This document shows positions 9,873-24,900 of a stretch of DNA of 64,000 nt, in pieces. Numbering within the stretch: the stretch's first letter is position 1; each line of letters opens with the position of its first letter. Origin of the DNA: Tanypteryx hageni (taxonomy: Eukaryota > Arthropoda > Insecta > Odonata > Petaluridae); the NCBI GenBank assembly GCA_028673005.1, contig CM054114.1, positions 18,475,137 through 18,539,136 of the forward strand, read 5' to 3'. The position numbers were made by a program, and so were the translations under genes. Below the pieces are notes generated by a model, which saw only the letters and a program-made list of their open reading frames with translations, did not search any database and was not told the DNA's origin.

Positions 9873-12800
9873 ATGGGTGGTACATGTAGAAACACTTCCC
9901 AACTCAGAAACCACACACTTTTCAAAGATTAATCCAATTTTGGAGGTACAACTACAAGCTGCCTTAAAAACAGAGTAATGAGCACTTCTATCTGAGTAGC
10001 ACAATAATTCATCCTTAGAATTGCAGTGGATTTCACATTACAAAGATCATACCTTAACAAGATTCAATATCTAATACAAATTTCGGAGATAAAACAACAT
10101 ACTGCCTTATAAAACACAGTAATAATCACCCTTAATTTGAGTAACACAGTAATTCCACCATAGAGTTGCAAAGGATTTCATTACAGAAAGAATATCTTCA
10201 CAGTATATTTTCCATCCAAACGATTACTCAAAAATATTATCAGTATTGACAGCAGATGTTTTAAATCCCTTCAAGAAATATTTTCTTAGCATTTCTACTG
10301 AAAACCAAATTAAACATTTATAAGATAATATCATTCCACAAAGACGACAAATGCCTGGTAAAATATTACAATCAGGTAAACATATATTCCTTATAAACAA
10401 CATTATAATCAACTTGTTAAACAAGTATAGCATTAGCTTTTGTTTTACTTAAAAAAAATTTTTGGCACTACAATTACACTTTCATTCCAGAGTACATTAG
10501 AACACTAACGAACTCATCATTCCAAGATAAGAAAGGATGGAGCATGCTTCTCTATACTGTGAAGTGTACTGCACATAAATAAACAATTAACAGTGCTTTA
10601 AATTTACATTTAGGATTCAATATATACATAAAGATAGCTTATGAAATACATATGAATGGAACCTTGTGAAATTAATATTAACAATAAGTGCTGCAGACCA
10701 TGATAATTTAATTAAGTGGCATTTCTTTCTACAGAATTAGTCACAACAATTTTGCTTCAATGCAATAATAAACAATAGCAGCAATTGGAGATTTCATAGC
10801 AAAACATTGGTCACTTCCAGAGATGACTCCATAATCTGATACACACTTCAGTTTTACTATTGATTAGTTAATTTGCAGTTACAAGTCTTCCTTAAATATG
10901 TAGCACTAAACACAAACCATCATTCCATGAAAGAAGACATGTTTTAAGCGCAAATGGATGCCATAATAGAAAATTTCAAAGGCCTCTTTAAGCCAAAGCA
11001 CCAGTTAAAAATGACAGGCACCTGATCTAAGAACACCACAGGTGAACGCTATACATGTAAAAGTTGCCAAAATTCAAATTGGTGCCAAAACAGAAAATTG
11101 CATAATTTGCATGCCAAAATGGGATTAAATATTGACTGAGATATCTTTCATAGAAAAATACAAATGAAGATTTGAAGAATAAATGCAACCTCATTTTATA
11201 TCCTCCTCACATTTTATGAAGAATGTTTACATTTCATTCCAACAAATGGAATTTATATACCTGCCAACATGAATGGTGGAAAGCCATTCATTAAATTACA
11301 AAAGGTCTTGAATTTGATTTGTAGATTACGATTTTTCCAATACTTGCTCCAAGTGAGTGAAATAAGGAAGAAATGAGTGGTCATTCCAACCCATTTCCTT
11401 TCGTTTTAATTGATTACAAAATAGAAAACTGGAAAGACCTCCTTTCTTTACAGGACATGATACGAAAACAACAGCTAAAATAAACATATACTCTGATTCC
11501 AAAGATATACCTTCTCTTCTATTACTGTATCTTTTCAGTAAGCAAATTCATTTTGGCAGCCGCTCTTCATAGGTGTGCCAATTACATCCCCCAATAATAT
11601 CTTTTTCAACTTTGCTCTTACAAGAATATTTAACAATTAAGTGTAAAATGAACATTTAATTTTATAATTTACCTTTAAGAAGTAATTCCAGCCTTATGAA
11701 TGACAATGTCATAAGCTTTACATCTATTACTACACTTCTCAAAACTTTTCACATTTTATATAAATGAATAATCACCAAATCTGTCATTCTGGTTTATTCT
11801 GAATACTTTCCCAAGCACATAATTTATATACCCATAGAAAAATAGATACACTTGTCCTTATAACATTAAAATACCACTTAATATTTATACAATTAAATGT
11901 GGTTGATATCAAAACCACCATTTGATGCAACAATAGAAAATAAGTAATAAGGGAAACAAACTAAAGTAAACAAATGAAGCATAGAATCACTTGGAAAGAT
12001 GACATACTCATGGTATTACATCATCACCCACTTGTATAAATACTCTTGGAATACATTCTTGGTAAGAGTTGATCTCTGCTCTTCAGAGAAATTTATCATT
12101 AAGACAATGTTGCTCACTGCAATACTTGTGTCATTATGACAACAAATATCTGAGAAAGGGATTATATTGGATATTTTTGCTTCAAGTCAAAACACCAATC
12201 GAACATAACGATCACCATGAAGAGGAACCTCAGTAAAGTATGTGTAAGCACATTCTATGGAGAACAAAGACAAGAACTGACTGGAAGCAAGGATAGTGAT
12301 GCATCCACCCTATTTTGTGGAAATGGAAATATTGTTGCAATGGTATCACTCAGCTGTGAATGCAACCACTGAAGACATTCCATAAAACGCCCTTTAAGAG
12401 ACTTCCAGGATGCGGTTGTCATACACTGTAGAAAACTAGTTGAATCGAGTATTGGAAGAGAGGAGCTTAATTAGAGGAATAAGTGAAAAAGAGAAAATAT
12501 ATGCATCCAAATCTGGGAGGCAATGGTATATTGAAAAAGTCATAAAAAACCAAACAGTGGCATACAAAGAGAAAGGCATTCATTGAGAGTTTCTGTTGGT
12601 TATTCCAAAAACTCACCAAAAGATAGAAAATATAAAATGAGAGAAATAAATGCATGATGCTATTAAGAGGCAACAGAATTTACCATCCATATAAGAACAT
12701 ATCTATTTGGTCAACCATCCCATCAACAAGGAAAGCATCAAGCGCCATTCCACACAGATCTTCAACAACAACACTATCAATAGAAATAACCAAAAGAACC

Positions 12801-13000
12801 CTGAATTCTCAATGTAATAGACAAATTAGACTTTCATTCAGAAAAACACTTTTCAGGGTCCCTTCGACCTTAATTGCAAAAAAATTCAAAATGGTAATAA
12901 TCCTCAAGTACAAAGATTACATGGAAACACAGTACAAATAGAAATAAAACAATGCCAGGGTAATAGAGCTGTATTAACTTCATCACACAGCACATAAGCC

Positions 13001-14437
13001 TCTTCATCAGGTAAATACACACACTCATCAATAGATTTCAAATATTAAAAACCAATAGCTATATCTCCAATACAAAATTGACTCAAACACAAGACCAAGT
13101 AGGCTACAGCATCTTCATCAGCTAAATACACACACTCATCAATAGATTTCAAATATTACAAACCAATAGCTATATCTCCAATACAAAATTGACTCAAACA
13201 CAAGACCAAAGAGGCTACAGCATCTTCATCAGGTAAATACACACACTCATCAATAGATTTTAAATATTAAAAACCAATAGCCATATCTCCAATACAAAAT
13301 TGACTCAAACACAAGACCAAGTAGGCTACAGCATCTTCATCAGGTAAATACACACACTCATCAATAGATTTCAAATATTAAAAACCAATAGCTATATCTC
13401 CAATACAAAATTGACTCAAACACAAGACCAAGTAGGCTACAGCATCTTCATCAGGTAAATACATACACTCATCAATAGATTTCAAATATTAAAAACCAAT
13501 AGCCATATCTCCAATACAAAATTGACTCAAACACAAGACCAAGTAGGCTACAGCATCTTCATCAGGTAAATACACACACTCATCAATAGATTTCAAATAT
13601 TAAAAACCAATAGCCATATCTCCAATACAAAATTGACTCAAACACATGACCAAGTAGGCTACAGCATCTTCATCAGGTAAATACACACACTCATCAATAG
13701 ATTTCAAATATTAAAAACCAATAGCTATATCTCCAATACAAAATTGACTCAAACACAAGACCAAGTAGGCTACAGCATCTTCATCAGGTAAATACACACA
13801 CTCATCAATAGATTTCAAATATTAAAAACCAATAGCCATATCTCCAATACAAAATTGACTCAAACACATGACCAAGTAGGCTACAGCATCTTCATCAGGT
13901 AAATACACACACTCATCAATAGATTTCAAATATTACAAACCAATAGCTATATCTCCAATACAAAATTGACTCAAACACAAGACCAAGTAGGCTACAGCAT
14001 CTTCATCAGGTAAATACATACACTCATCAATAGATTTCAAATATTAAAAACCAATAGCCATATCTCCAATACAAAATTGACTCAAACACAAGACCAAGTA
14101 GGCTACAGCATCTTCATCAGGTAAATACACACACTCATCAATAGATTTCAAATATTAAAAACCAATAGCCATATCTCCAATACAAAATTGACTCAAACAC
14201 AAGGCCAAAGAGGCTACAGCATCTTCATCAGGTAAATACACACACTCATCAATAGATTTCAAATATTAAAAACCAATAGCCATATCTCCAATACAAAATT
14301 GACTCAAACACATGACCAAGTAGGCTACAGCATCTTCATCAGGTAAATACACACACTCATCAATAGATTTCAAATATTACAAACCAATAGCTATATCTCC
14401 AATATAAAATTGACTCAAACACAAGGCCCAAGAGGCT
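13001..14437. repeat. 111-bp tandem satellite, about 13 copies
   Basis: Units begin TCTTCATCAG at 13001, 13112, 13223, 13334 and so on to 14333, an exact 111-bp spacing. Copies are nearly identical and differ at a handful of diagnostic positions (CACAC/CATAC, AGCTAT/AGCCAT, ACAAG/ACATG, TTAAAAA/TTACAAA). The diagnostic pattern partly repeats every few units, which points to multi-unit duplication. The array replaces the start of a compound-repeat block: sequence right of 14437 aligns with the interior of the block at 17400. Confidence 0.95.
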
Positions 14438-16864
14438 GGTTTCCTGATCAAAAATAAAAAAAATTCTGTACTACAAGGGAGCAATGCATAAGTTTTAACA
14501 TGGGTCAGTTTAAATAATTTCAGAAAGATCACCGAATAAAACAGGTGTGTGGTTATATTTATGTTGGCAATGCAAATCAACATATATTACATACACCCAC
14601 TTCATTCATTGAGGAATGCCCAACAATAAAACATTTGATGCTTGCCTAAAAGCATACCATGTTTAGAAATGTTGCTCTGACAAACATCTACTGTTGAACA
14701 AGAATATAAACTTTCACAAACAGAAACTTTTAAAAATATTTTCATAACAAAAATTGAACAGCTAATTTCAAAACCATTAAACATAGTTATTTTATTGTGG
14801 AATCCCAGTACTATAAAACATAAATTTTGTGTGAAAACATTCCATGGTATATAAAAGCTTCTCTGACAAGCATAAGAACATAAATTTTCACTAACAGGAG
14901 ATTTACAATTTTTTTTGCAATGAAGAAGGTACAAAATCTAACTGGAATACTTTTCAACCAATCGTTCCTCCTGAGAAAATCTCCATTTTGTCCAAATAAT
15001 GACAATACAGAAAAATGATAATATGCCAAAGGAATTACAATGAATACAAAAATGATTCAAAATAAATGAAATAATGATGCTCACTACTGTGAATCCTATA
15101 AATGCTATCCAACACATTTCTACAACCAGTCTATCCAATGAATAACATATTAATCACAAAACAATCTAAAATCAAATGATATCATCTCTACAATCAAAAA
15201 ATACTAATGAAATGTGAAAGTCCAAGTTTATTGACACAAATGAAGTCTCTCCAACTACCACTGCATAAGAGTAAAAACTTTTCCAAAAAGGATATTTTAC
15301 TAAAATTTATATTAACACTGAAGGTACATATTAAAAACACTTATTTCACTCATACTTTTAAAACATTTAACAGACAACAAAAACACTTTTAATGATTTCA
15401 AGCATTTCTTCAAGATGCTAACTTCTAAAATTTATGCAAAGTAACTGGATAAGAATATCCACTTTTCACAAGAAGAATGCATCAATTTTACAAAAATCCA
15501 AAGTAAACAGTTGCAAAACAACTCTGAAAACAATTTCATCCATCAGCATCTCGTTAAAATTTTCTACAATATGCCATTCCTTCAAGTTGCCTTGAACATC
15601 AAATTCACAAAATGTCGAAACTTAACAAATGGCATTAAATTTTAACATAACAAAGAACTTAAACATGTTCAAAAACCAAGAGAGAGAGAAAAAACCATTG
15701 CTTTATTACTATCATTAGTAGTAAATTAAAAACATCTCAACAAGATGGTTATACTTTCTAAAACACAGCCTTGGGGATCTTTAACATCATCAAAATACAA
15801 ACAAAGAACATCAGAAAAGCATAACTGAGCTGAACTTTACGTTAAATATCAAAGATATTTCTTAATAGTTAATAAATAAATCAATATGACATTCCAGAGT
15901 AAAATACTAATACTTACAAACTCAGTTAATTAAACAGTTTTAAATTTCTGGCAAGGGGCTATAATAGAGCAATTAAATACAATCAGTACATGTTATCTTC
16001 GTTCCAAAGCATTTTAGCAAACACATACCAAAGACTGGATTGGTATTTAGATCACCAAGTGTAACAATGAGACAGAATCACATTGCAACTTCAAAATGGT
16101 GGCTCAAAAATCCAATAGAAGAATAACTTCTGATCATGGAGTACTATTAAACACAAGTCTTCCATTTTGCAATTATATAAGTTACCAAATGGAACTGTCT
16201 TCTTTTCCAGTTGTCACTAAGGGAAATGGAATGCCAGGAACCATTCCGATATTTTTCTTTACCAAAGTGACATTTTTTATGACAATGCAAAACCCCCAAA
16301 TGGATACAAACATTTGGTCATGAGAACAAAATTGTTTCATATGCATTGCAGGCAATGGAATAGGAGTTCAACTCACATAATGAAAGAAAAAATCTGATGT
16401 CTGCTCCAAGCAATAAGGTTCACCCAAAGTACAGCTGAAATGAATGTCTACCATGATCACTCAAAAAGCCCCAAAAATGTGTCAAACACAGAATAAGTCA
16501 TTAAAAAAAGCTTACAGGCATTAAATACATTTAATATTAATGTTTCAATGAGGCAGACACAGCTCCAGATGAGGCATCTGGACACAGATATAATAGATTA
16601 TTATTTTTTAATTTATTCAGACTAATATTTCACATATTAAGTATTCCAGAACAGCAAAGAAGCTGTTTCAACTATATAATATTGATTTAAATGATATAAT
16701 TATGAAATAACAACAGATAAAGTAGACAATACTGTCCTATAAAGCCACTAGGCTTGTCTCCAGGTGCCGCTAATTGGTGGTAGCTACATCACCTTACATT
16801 GTAGCACCACACTATCTCGTAACTGTGTAACATCTCCAAAATTACATCACCTCCTACATATATT

Positions 16865-17012
16865 ATATGGTAATAATAATAATTACAAATTTCGATTCCA
16901 CACAGGGGAGGAGAAGTTAGCAGAGTAGACGTGGTCAGGTGTCCCGCAGAAAGGGCTGGTTAACGCAACCTTGGGACAACCCGACAACCACTGCGCTAGT
17001 AATTTACTATGT
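16865..17012 (-). mobile_element. Possible tRNA-derived SINE
   Basis: On the minus strand the segment begins with a box-A-like TAGCGCAGTGGTT. It has a GC-rich body unlike its AT-rich surroundings and ends in an (ATT)n run. No clear box B or target duplication was found. Confidence 0.35.
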
Positions 17013-18790
17013 CAAAGAAACATATCATTACTTCACATCAATGGAAAGTCATAACAATAAATGTCATTCTGCCTTGAAATATTAAATCAAATTACATATA
17101 ATTTAATTTATAGTGAAGCAAATTTTGCAGGAGAGTTAAATTTTAAGTTTAGCAAAGTTAGTTTTGTAAATGAAAGGTTTCATGCCTGGCAAAGGGACTG
17201 TAATTCAGTGTTGGAGCTTCTCAAGTGTACAAGGCATGACTTCTCAGACAATCCACCATCCGCTGGGATCAACAATTCTTCACCACACACAAGAACACCA
17301 AGAAGTACCCACAACCTCTGAAACCACACAATTCAGTGGACTAAATCTGTCACTGCTGACATCAACCAAATTTAAAACACTCGGAATACAAGAACATATA
17401 GTCTGGTATGTCAAACAAAATTTTTTTAAAAATTGTACACAATATTGGAGATAAGCAGAAGTTTTCACACGGGTCACTTGAAATAATTTTGGAAAGATAA
17501 CCAACCAATAAAACAGATGTGTGATTATGTTTACATTGGAATTGCAATCTAACATCAATTACACACAGACAATGTATTCATGATAAATTCTGCAATCATA
17601 AAACATTCAATGGTTATATTAAAGCATACGGTAATTTACAAACAGGAAATTTTAATGAAATATTCACAATGGAAAATGTACAAATTCAAACTGGACCAAT
17701 CTCCAACCCATTGTTCCTCCTGTGAAAATCACCTTTGCCCAAATAATGATAAACCAATGCACAACAGCAACATACCAAGAGAATTACAAAGAATGCCAAA
17801 TATGTCGATTAAAAATAAATGAAACAACAATGCTCACTACTGTGAATGATAGATATGCTATTCAACACACTTCTACAATAGTCTATTCAAAGAATACAGT
17901 ATGAATCACAAATATATCTTAAATCAAATGATATCATCGCTACAATCAAAATATACTAATGAACACAAAGTTCAAGTTGATTGACACAAATAATTCTCTC
18001 CTGAAATGCAGTCTCTCCAAATTCCAGTTAATAAGAGTAAAAACTCTTACAAAGAAAATTTTACTAAAATTTATAACAATGAAAGTACATATTAAAAACA
18101 CATTTTCAATTCATCATTTTCCCCATAAAAACCACTTGTTTGACTGAAAAAACGATGAATCAATGAACAATAGCACTGAAATACTCTTCCAATTACAAAA
18201 ACATTAATCTAGGAATACTGAAAGATAACTGGTCAATATTGTGTATGCTATAAATTCTATCCAACACAATTTAACATAAATATCTTATGAATCACAAATA
18301 AAACTGATATCACAAGAACACATTACAAAAAAAGATCAAAAAGTTCATGTTGACTGACAAAATTAATTTTAATACATTTTAAACACAGCAATGACAAAAA
18401 CTTAAGGTGTGACTTAGTATTGCAGTCAAATTTACAGATTAATCACATACAGTGCATTTGTCAGAAAAGCATGTAACACAAATTTCCAATTCAATTTTAA
18501 AACATTGTTGCAAATAATAAAGCCATTGTAATGCTCAATAATGCAAATTTTATCGATACATCGCTGCTTCTTGGAGAATCTACCAGTTGCTGAGCCCACC
18601 AATTCTTCATTGCACATAATAACACCAAGATGGATCTCACTACCTCAAAGGCCTCACACTGCAGTGGGCCAAATCCATCACTCGCAACTTCAACCGAAAT
18701 TAAAAGATTTGCAGAAAGAAACAGTAAATTTTGAAGCTATCGCAGTCACCAAAGTATGAGACTGGAATAGTGGAAACAGAATTACTCAGA

Positions 18791-19222
18791 ACAACAGAGC
18801 AGTTTAAGCCTTAATGGCCATGGAACGTTCTTGAACAAATAATCCGAGGCTAATCGAAACACCAAAATGTTGAACAGATAACGAGAGAAATAACTAAATA
18901 GAGAAAAATGTCACATAGACAAGGGCAGCTCGTGCTGAAAAATGACCACGTTCCCAACTTGCATATTGTCAAGAGTAGTGATGACCAAAAGTTTGACAAT
19001 ATTTTCCTTCAGACTGGCAAAACACAAGTCGCAAATCATCATAAATTTCTTCTCCTTCTACAACACAATTGTGACGATTTACCCACTCATAAACAGAGAG
19101 AAAAACCATACATAGTACTGCAATCTTAAAAATGGTCATACAAAAATACCCAAAAAACTGAATTTGAAAAGAAATAGAATGAAAAAGTTAACAAGTTGTA
19201 TAAACCTCAGAAACAAGGACAA
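18791..19222. other. Spacer, no gene seen
   Basis: AT-rich DNA between the last left-arm block and a mariner remnant. Short open frames without motifs. Confidence 0.4.
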
Positions 19223-19790
19223 TACAGGGTGTCCGAGAAAGAGTGGACACATTTCAAACATTTATCTTTTTTGTGGAAAACACCACCACCAGTATCTGCT
19301 ATCTTGATATGCTGGCACGCACTTGCACAAATTCTGGAAATGAATTCACTGGCCATTTTCCGACAAGGTGGAGCACCGTCAAATTGAGGTTTAACCCGTT
19401 CGACAATTTCTGGACATAACTTTTCCTAGAAGATGGATTGGAAGAGGCGGGCCTGTTGGATGGCCTCCAAGGTCGCTGGATTTAATGGCCATGGACTTCT
19501 TCCTCTGGGGGTATGTAAAGGACACTGCACATGAGTCACTTATTTACAAGATTTGAAAGACCGCAACGTCCGTGCTGTGGAAGGAATTCCACCTGAAATG
19601 TGTAACAATGCTTTCCAGGCCTTGGAATACCAGATGGACATTGTGTGAGCATCAAGGGGGGCTCAGATTGAAGTGCATTTAAATGGGGAAAAGTGGAGAG
19701 AAAAACTTTCCAAGTTTCTGTTTCATGTGATGAAAACTGTACTCTTCTAGCTTTTTTACCCAAAAAGGAGTCATTCACACTTTGAAACAT
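19223..19790 (+). mobile_element. mariner-type remnant
   Basis: It starts with ACAGGGTGTCCGAGAAAG, a terminal sequence typical of a mariner group. At about 19430-19530 it keeps GRGGPVGWPPRSLDLMAMD followed by FFLWGYVKD, the third catalytic motif (here SLD for SPD). Frameshifts and stops prevent any product. Confidence 0.65.
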
Positions 19791-21990
19791 CCCGTAGGGA
19801 TCTCCGTTTCAAATAATCAACATTCTAGGTTATTTTATCCATGGGATATACAGTCCACTGCCAAGGTGATCATTACAAAACCACTGAAGAGAGAGACATG
19901 TATTTTTGCTGCAAAGACAATTATTTCCCTCCCGAGTTCTGCCATTTTCCTTGGACTTCTGCAGTCCGATCACTTCACAAAGTCATCCGGTCTATCGTAG
20001 ATTCTATGCAGACGAGTCGACAAGCGGCTCCGATGTTTAATTGGAAATCCTGTAGGGAAAGCAGAAAGTCTATTTTCAGCCATTTTGCAAGATTTATATT
20101 TACTAGCGTAATTGCCCATCAAATATGATGGGTATGCGTGAACGAAGTATTAAGGTAAAATTTAAATAAAGAATAATGAAACCAACTTTTGAATGCACTA
20201 AAAGTAAGCAATAATTATAAAATTCACATAATTGAGTGTTCCAGAGAGTAAAAATAGTTTTGGAAGAATAGAAATTGTATGACAAAGAAATACATTATGC
20301 TATACAATTCTTATCCCCCTCCCCCACTTCTCACAAAAATGAAAATTCTAGCCCTATGGTGCACATCCTCATGGTCCTATTAATAAGTGTACCAAGTTTT
20401 AAGTCTCTAATTTTCTTGATTTTCGAGATAAGCTGTTTACACACACACACGTTGCCTTTTATTAATACTAGTGGTACCCACAAAAGCGTTTGAGAAGTCA
20501 GTCAGAAATCTGCATGTTTAAAATTAATAATAGCCCATTTCTCCTTATAAAATTAGACAAATGACATTTTGAATTTCATGTTTGTTTTTATAATTTATAT
20601 GCACATTTTTAATTGCTTCTTCCTTCTCACATTCCGGTATTGAAATAAAGATTTTTTCTTTTGGTCGATTGTTAAAAATGCCCACAGTCCATATGCAGTT
20701 TACTGATTAATAATAATCTGCAATTACTAAATTCGCAATCTATTAAGTATGATATCGCTAGCACAATAATTTCGATCTTCATAAAAAGCGTGAAGCGAAT
20801 AACTTAATTCTTTCATCTATTTGAAAGCTTAATAGACAATAACTTAATTGGCAGCAACAATGCAGAGCACTTTGACAAATTCTTTCGTGCAACATCTAAA
20901 TATTGAAAGAATAAGATATTTTATAGTTTTAGCCATCGAATAAAGGAAAAGCAGAGAAATTAAGTCTATATTTACATATTTTGATGAACGAAGGAAAAAA
21001 CCTTGAGAAATCGAAAATCCCATGTAAACTTATGAGAAAACACAGTCATCTCCTGGAGTTAAACCCGGGACATTTATGTAAATGAACCTAGTTTTTCTGG
21101 GGTCCCCTAGATGGCAGAAACAAAATGGCATTTACAGCATTTCTTTATGACAAACTTCAGGAGATAAAAGGGGGAATGGATGGACAGACAGAGAGTAATT
21201 ATACATAAAGAGATACTTGAGGGATCTTCTGTCCAAATTCTATATCAAGGCTTGCTTCACTTTACATGAATTTAATGAATGTTTGAATATTAAAGACATT
21301 TTAATTACCTGATTTACACCAAAAGATGAGGATTGGCAAGTTTCTTTTAGCAAAATATAGATAAATTTTGGAGATGCATGTTGAAATTCAACAGGAAAGT
21401 TTTTTATGAAATAAAATATGAACAAAAATATAACTTGACTTTGTTTTCGCGTATGTAAGTGGCAAAAATCGTTTATTGCACGCACGCACTATTTCAGCGT
21501 ATCCTTTCTAAATTTCCGAGTTACTTAACGGTCGCGTACTACCCTAATATAATATATAATACCAACAATTAAGATTATCACGATATCAATGCACAAAGTA
21601 ATAAAATGATTACCTCTAAATAGTAGATGCAACACAAACCCAAAATGGCGAGTAATGATACTGGAAATTTTTTTCTCCTCTGAACTACCGCTCAGTCTTC
21701 TTCGACACTTGTTTCAGCTGTCACCATATTACGTTTTTAGTTTATACTGCTTCTGGTATATTAACAACTCCAGTTTCAGCGAAACTGTTAACTAATTTTA
21801 ATCCGATGAAACACCCTTAAGAGCATAAAATGATTGAAAACTCGATTGTTCAACGATTATCATGACCATCATGACTATCGACTCAGTTCGACTATCCGAC
21901 TCTTTTCCGAGCAATTTAATTTTCGATTTGATTTTCAATTTCTCTGTTTACATTTTGGAAGATGTTAAGGTTATTTCCAGAATATGAAAG
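19791..21990. other. Spacer between the inverted repeat arms, no gene seen
   Basis: Open frames up to about 95 codons have no recognisable motif. A short CA run occurs near 20440. I see no transposon ends or RNA gene. Confidence 0.4.
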
Positions 21991-24900
21991 AAAAATATTG
22001 TTTGTATGTATTTTGGCAACATAATAACATTCCTTTTCCCATGTCTGAATCTTATTTACGGTGATTGAGTTATCTCCACCAAATCATTGGAACAATTTGG
22101 CGGATTTGCAACGTCGTGATATGTAACCGTCACATTGGCGAAAAAAAACTTTTGAAACTAATATGAACGTCCTACGTTCATTACTGCCGTTTGGGAATGA
22201 AGTCAATTCCATTGGGTAACTTATGTGTTTGACAAATTGAAGCCTTGTGTTTAGTTGTACGCCATGATCAGAAGTTTTTGTTTTTCTGTCGGATTTTGAG
22301 CCATCATTTTGGAGTTGCAACGTGATTCTCCTGTGCTGATTTTATTTTAATACTATTGTAGCACTTGGGCAAATTTTTCAAACACACTTGGCTGTTGAAT
22401 TAACTGTGATAGATAGATGCATTTGTATGCATTGGATTCTATTGCAAAATGCCATGCTGATCACTGTAGTAACTAGTTAAGAATTAACTTATTTATGTGA
22501 GGTCTGATCGTGTTATTGAGACGCTGTTTGTCTTTCTTAAGTTGGTTATCAAAGGATTGATTGGCCAGGGTTTTTTGGTAGTTCATAATGTATATAGTTA
22601 CTTGTTCTTGCTATTTTTAATACCATAACTACAAATAGGATATTACAGTTACCATTCTGTGCATTTGATTTCGTGTTTAATGTAACTTTAAGGATTGGTA
22701 TGTTGTTATTATTTAAAACTGTTTAATTAAGGCAGAATGATGCAATTGTATGCATTGGCATTTTATTGTAGACTCATATTGAGCAGTTTAGTAAATCTTA
22801 AGACAACTTGGATAAAAAAGTCAAGTTCAGCGAAGTTATAGTTGTTGGGTTGTCCTTGTTTGTATTTTGATGGTGTTAAAGATCCCATTTGATATTTATA
22901 TATTGATATTTTTAATTTACTGTCAATTTTAGTAAGGAAGAAATGATTTCTCTCTATTAGGTGAACATGTTAAAGTTGCTTGTTCTTGCTATTTGTAATG
23001 CCATTTGTTAAGTTTCGACATTACGTTTATCATTTTGTGCATTTAATTTTATGTTAAAGGTAATTTTAAGGGATAGCATATTGTAGAATATTTTAACATG
23101 ATGCTGATGAATGAAATCCTTTTCTGAATTGTTTTGCAACTGTTTAATTTGGGTTTTTGTAACATTTATGCCGTTCTTCTTGTGAAAACGTGATATTCTT
23201 ATGAATTTACTTTGCATAAACTCTTTAAAGGTAGCATCTTGAAATATTTGAAATTATGAAGTGTTTTTGTTGTCTGTTAAGTGTTTTAAAAGTATGAGTC
23301 GGGTTGTGTTTATGGTTCAAGTTATCTGCATTGGATTTACTATACTAGTGATGTATCGATAAAATTTGTATTATCATTTGATTATTCGCAACAGTGATTT
23401 GATAGTGAATTGGGAGAATGCACTTTATGTGATTAATATGTAAATTTGACTGCAATACTCTCAGATATGATTATTTGACTGTAATACTCAGTCACACCTT
23501 TAGTTTTATTCACTGCTGTGTTTGTAATTTATGGGAATTATTTGTCAACCATTTTGAACTTTGTGTTAATAAGCATTTTTGATGATTGTAATGATATCAG
23601 TTTGAATTTTGATTCATAAGTTCTTATTGGATAGACTGTTAAATTGTGTTTGATATAATTTCCAGCATTTCAGTTGTCTTGTATAAATATTTTTGCAATT
23701 TGTTGTGTATTTTACCACTATTGTTCATTGATTCATAATTTTTCCAGTCAAAAGGTACATTTCAGTATTGATCGATTAAAAATAAGTGTTTTTAATATGT
23801 ATCTTCAGTATTGTTATAAATTTTAGTAAAAATGTTTACTCTTATTCACTGGAAGAATGAGAGAATTCATTTTAAGGCAATGTTATTTGTACCAGTCAAC
23901 GTGAACTTTGTGTTCATTAGTATAATTTGATAGTTGCAATTATATCATTTGGTTTAAGATTGATTTGTAGAAATTGGTTGTAGAAATGTTTTGGATAGCA
24001 TTTGTTGCTTTCACAGTAGTGAGTATTATTATTTCATTTCTTTTGAATCAACATCTTTTTATTCTTTGCAATTCCTTTGGTACATCACCATTTTTGTGCA
24101 TTGGTTTTTCATAATTTTGGCAAAAGGTGATTTTCACAGGAGGAATGATTGGTTGGAAATAAGTTTTGTTCAATTTTTCTGCATTGTGAAATTTTTTAAA
24201 AAGTTCCCATTTGTAAAAATTTATTTTCTTATGATTGTTGGAGAAAAATTTATAAACCACAGAATGCTTAAATACACAATTTAGGTTTTATGGCACTGAG
24301 ATTCTTCAATGAATGCATTGCCTGTGCGTAATAGATGTTAGATTGTATTGTCGACCTAAACAATCACACATCTGTTTTATTGGTTGGTTATCTTTCCAAA
24401 ATTCTTTAAAGTGACTCTTGTGAAAACTTGGTATTCTCCAGTATTTTATGCAATTTTTTAATTTTTGTTCGGCAAACCAGACTACATGTTCTTGTATTTG
24501 GGTCTTTTAATTTTGGTTGAAGTTGGCAATAACAGACTTGGTCCACTGAAGTCTGAGGTTGTGGAGTACTTCTTGGTGTTGTTATGTATGGTGAAGAATT
24601 GGTGATCCCAGCAGCTGATGAATAGTCTTAGGAACCATGCCTTCAACACTGGAGAAACTCCAACACTGAATTTCACTTCTTTTGCCTTGTGTGGAAGCCT
24701 TGATTTTCAAAACTAACTTTGCTCAACTTGTAATCTATTAGACCTTAATCTATCCTCTTGTTCTAATCGCCTCATCTCAGGCTCAAAGTGTCTGCCTCAT
24801 TTGAACATTAATACTAGATGTAATGAATGCCTATTAGCTTGATTTTAATGACTTATTCTGTTTGACACACCTCTGGGACTTTCTAATTCATCATCGTGGT

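Larger units (their letters stand above)
9890..18790. repeat. Left part of a non-coding compound repeat domain
   Basis: Blocks recur in the same orientation. 14530-14580 matches 17505-17560; 14930-15120 matches 17680-17890; and 17200-17350 matches 18560-18720. All of these, with 15330-15640, 15760-15830 and 16060-16290, recur inverted at 22000-25700. Spacing within the arm is about 2.7-3 kb. No reading frame is conserved among copies. 9890-12950 shares short recurring words (CATTCCA-rich) but I could not align it with confidence. Confidence 0.65.

Noticed and set aside
13001..14437. Evenly spaced repeats considered as a CRISPR array
   Set aside because: Units are contiguous 111-bp copies without unique spacers, in a eukaryotic intron-bearing context.
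16740..17012. Calling a tRNA gene from the TAGCGCAGTGGTT box
   Set aside because: No cloverleaf, no clear box B or anticodon arm; at most a SINE head.
19782..20128. 95-codon frame with several Cys residues considered as a zinc-finger or secreted peptide
   Set aside because: Cys spacing fits no finger, there is no signal peptide, and overlapping frames are equally open.
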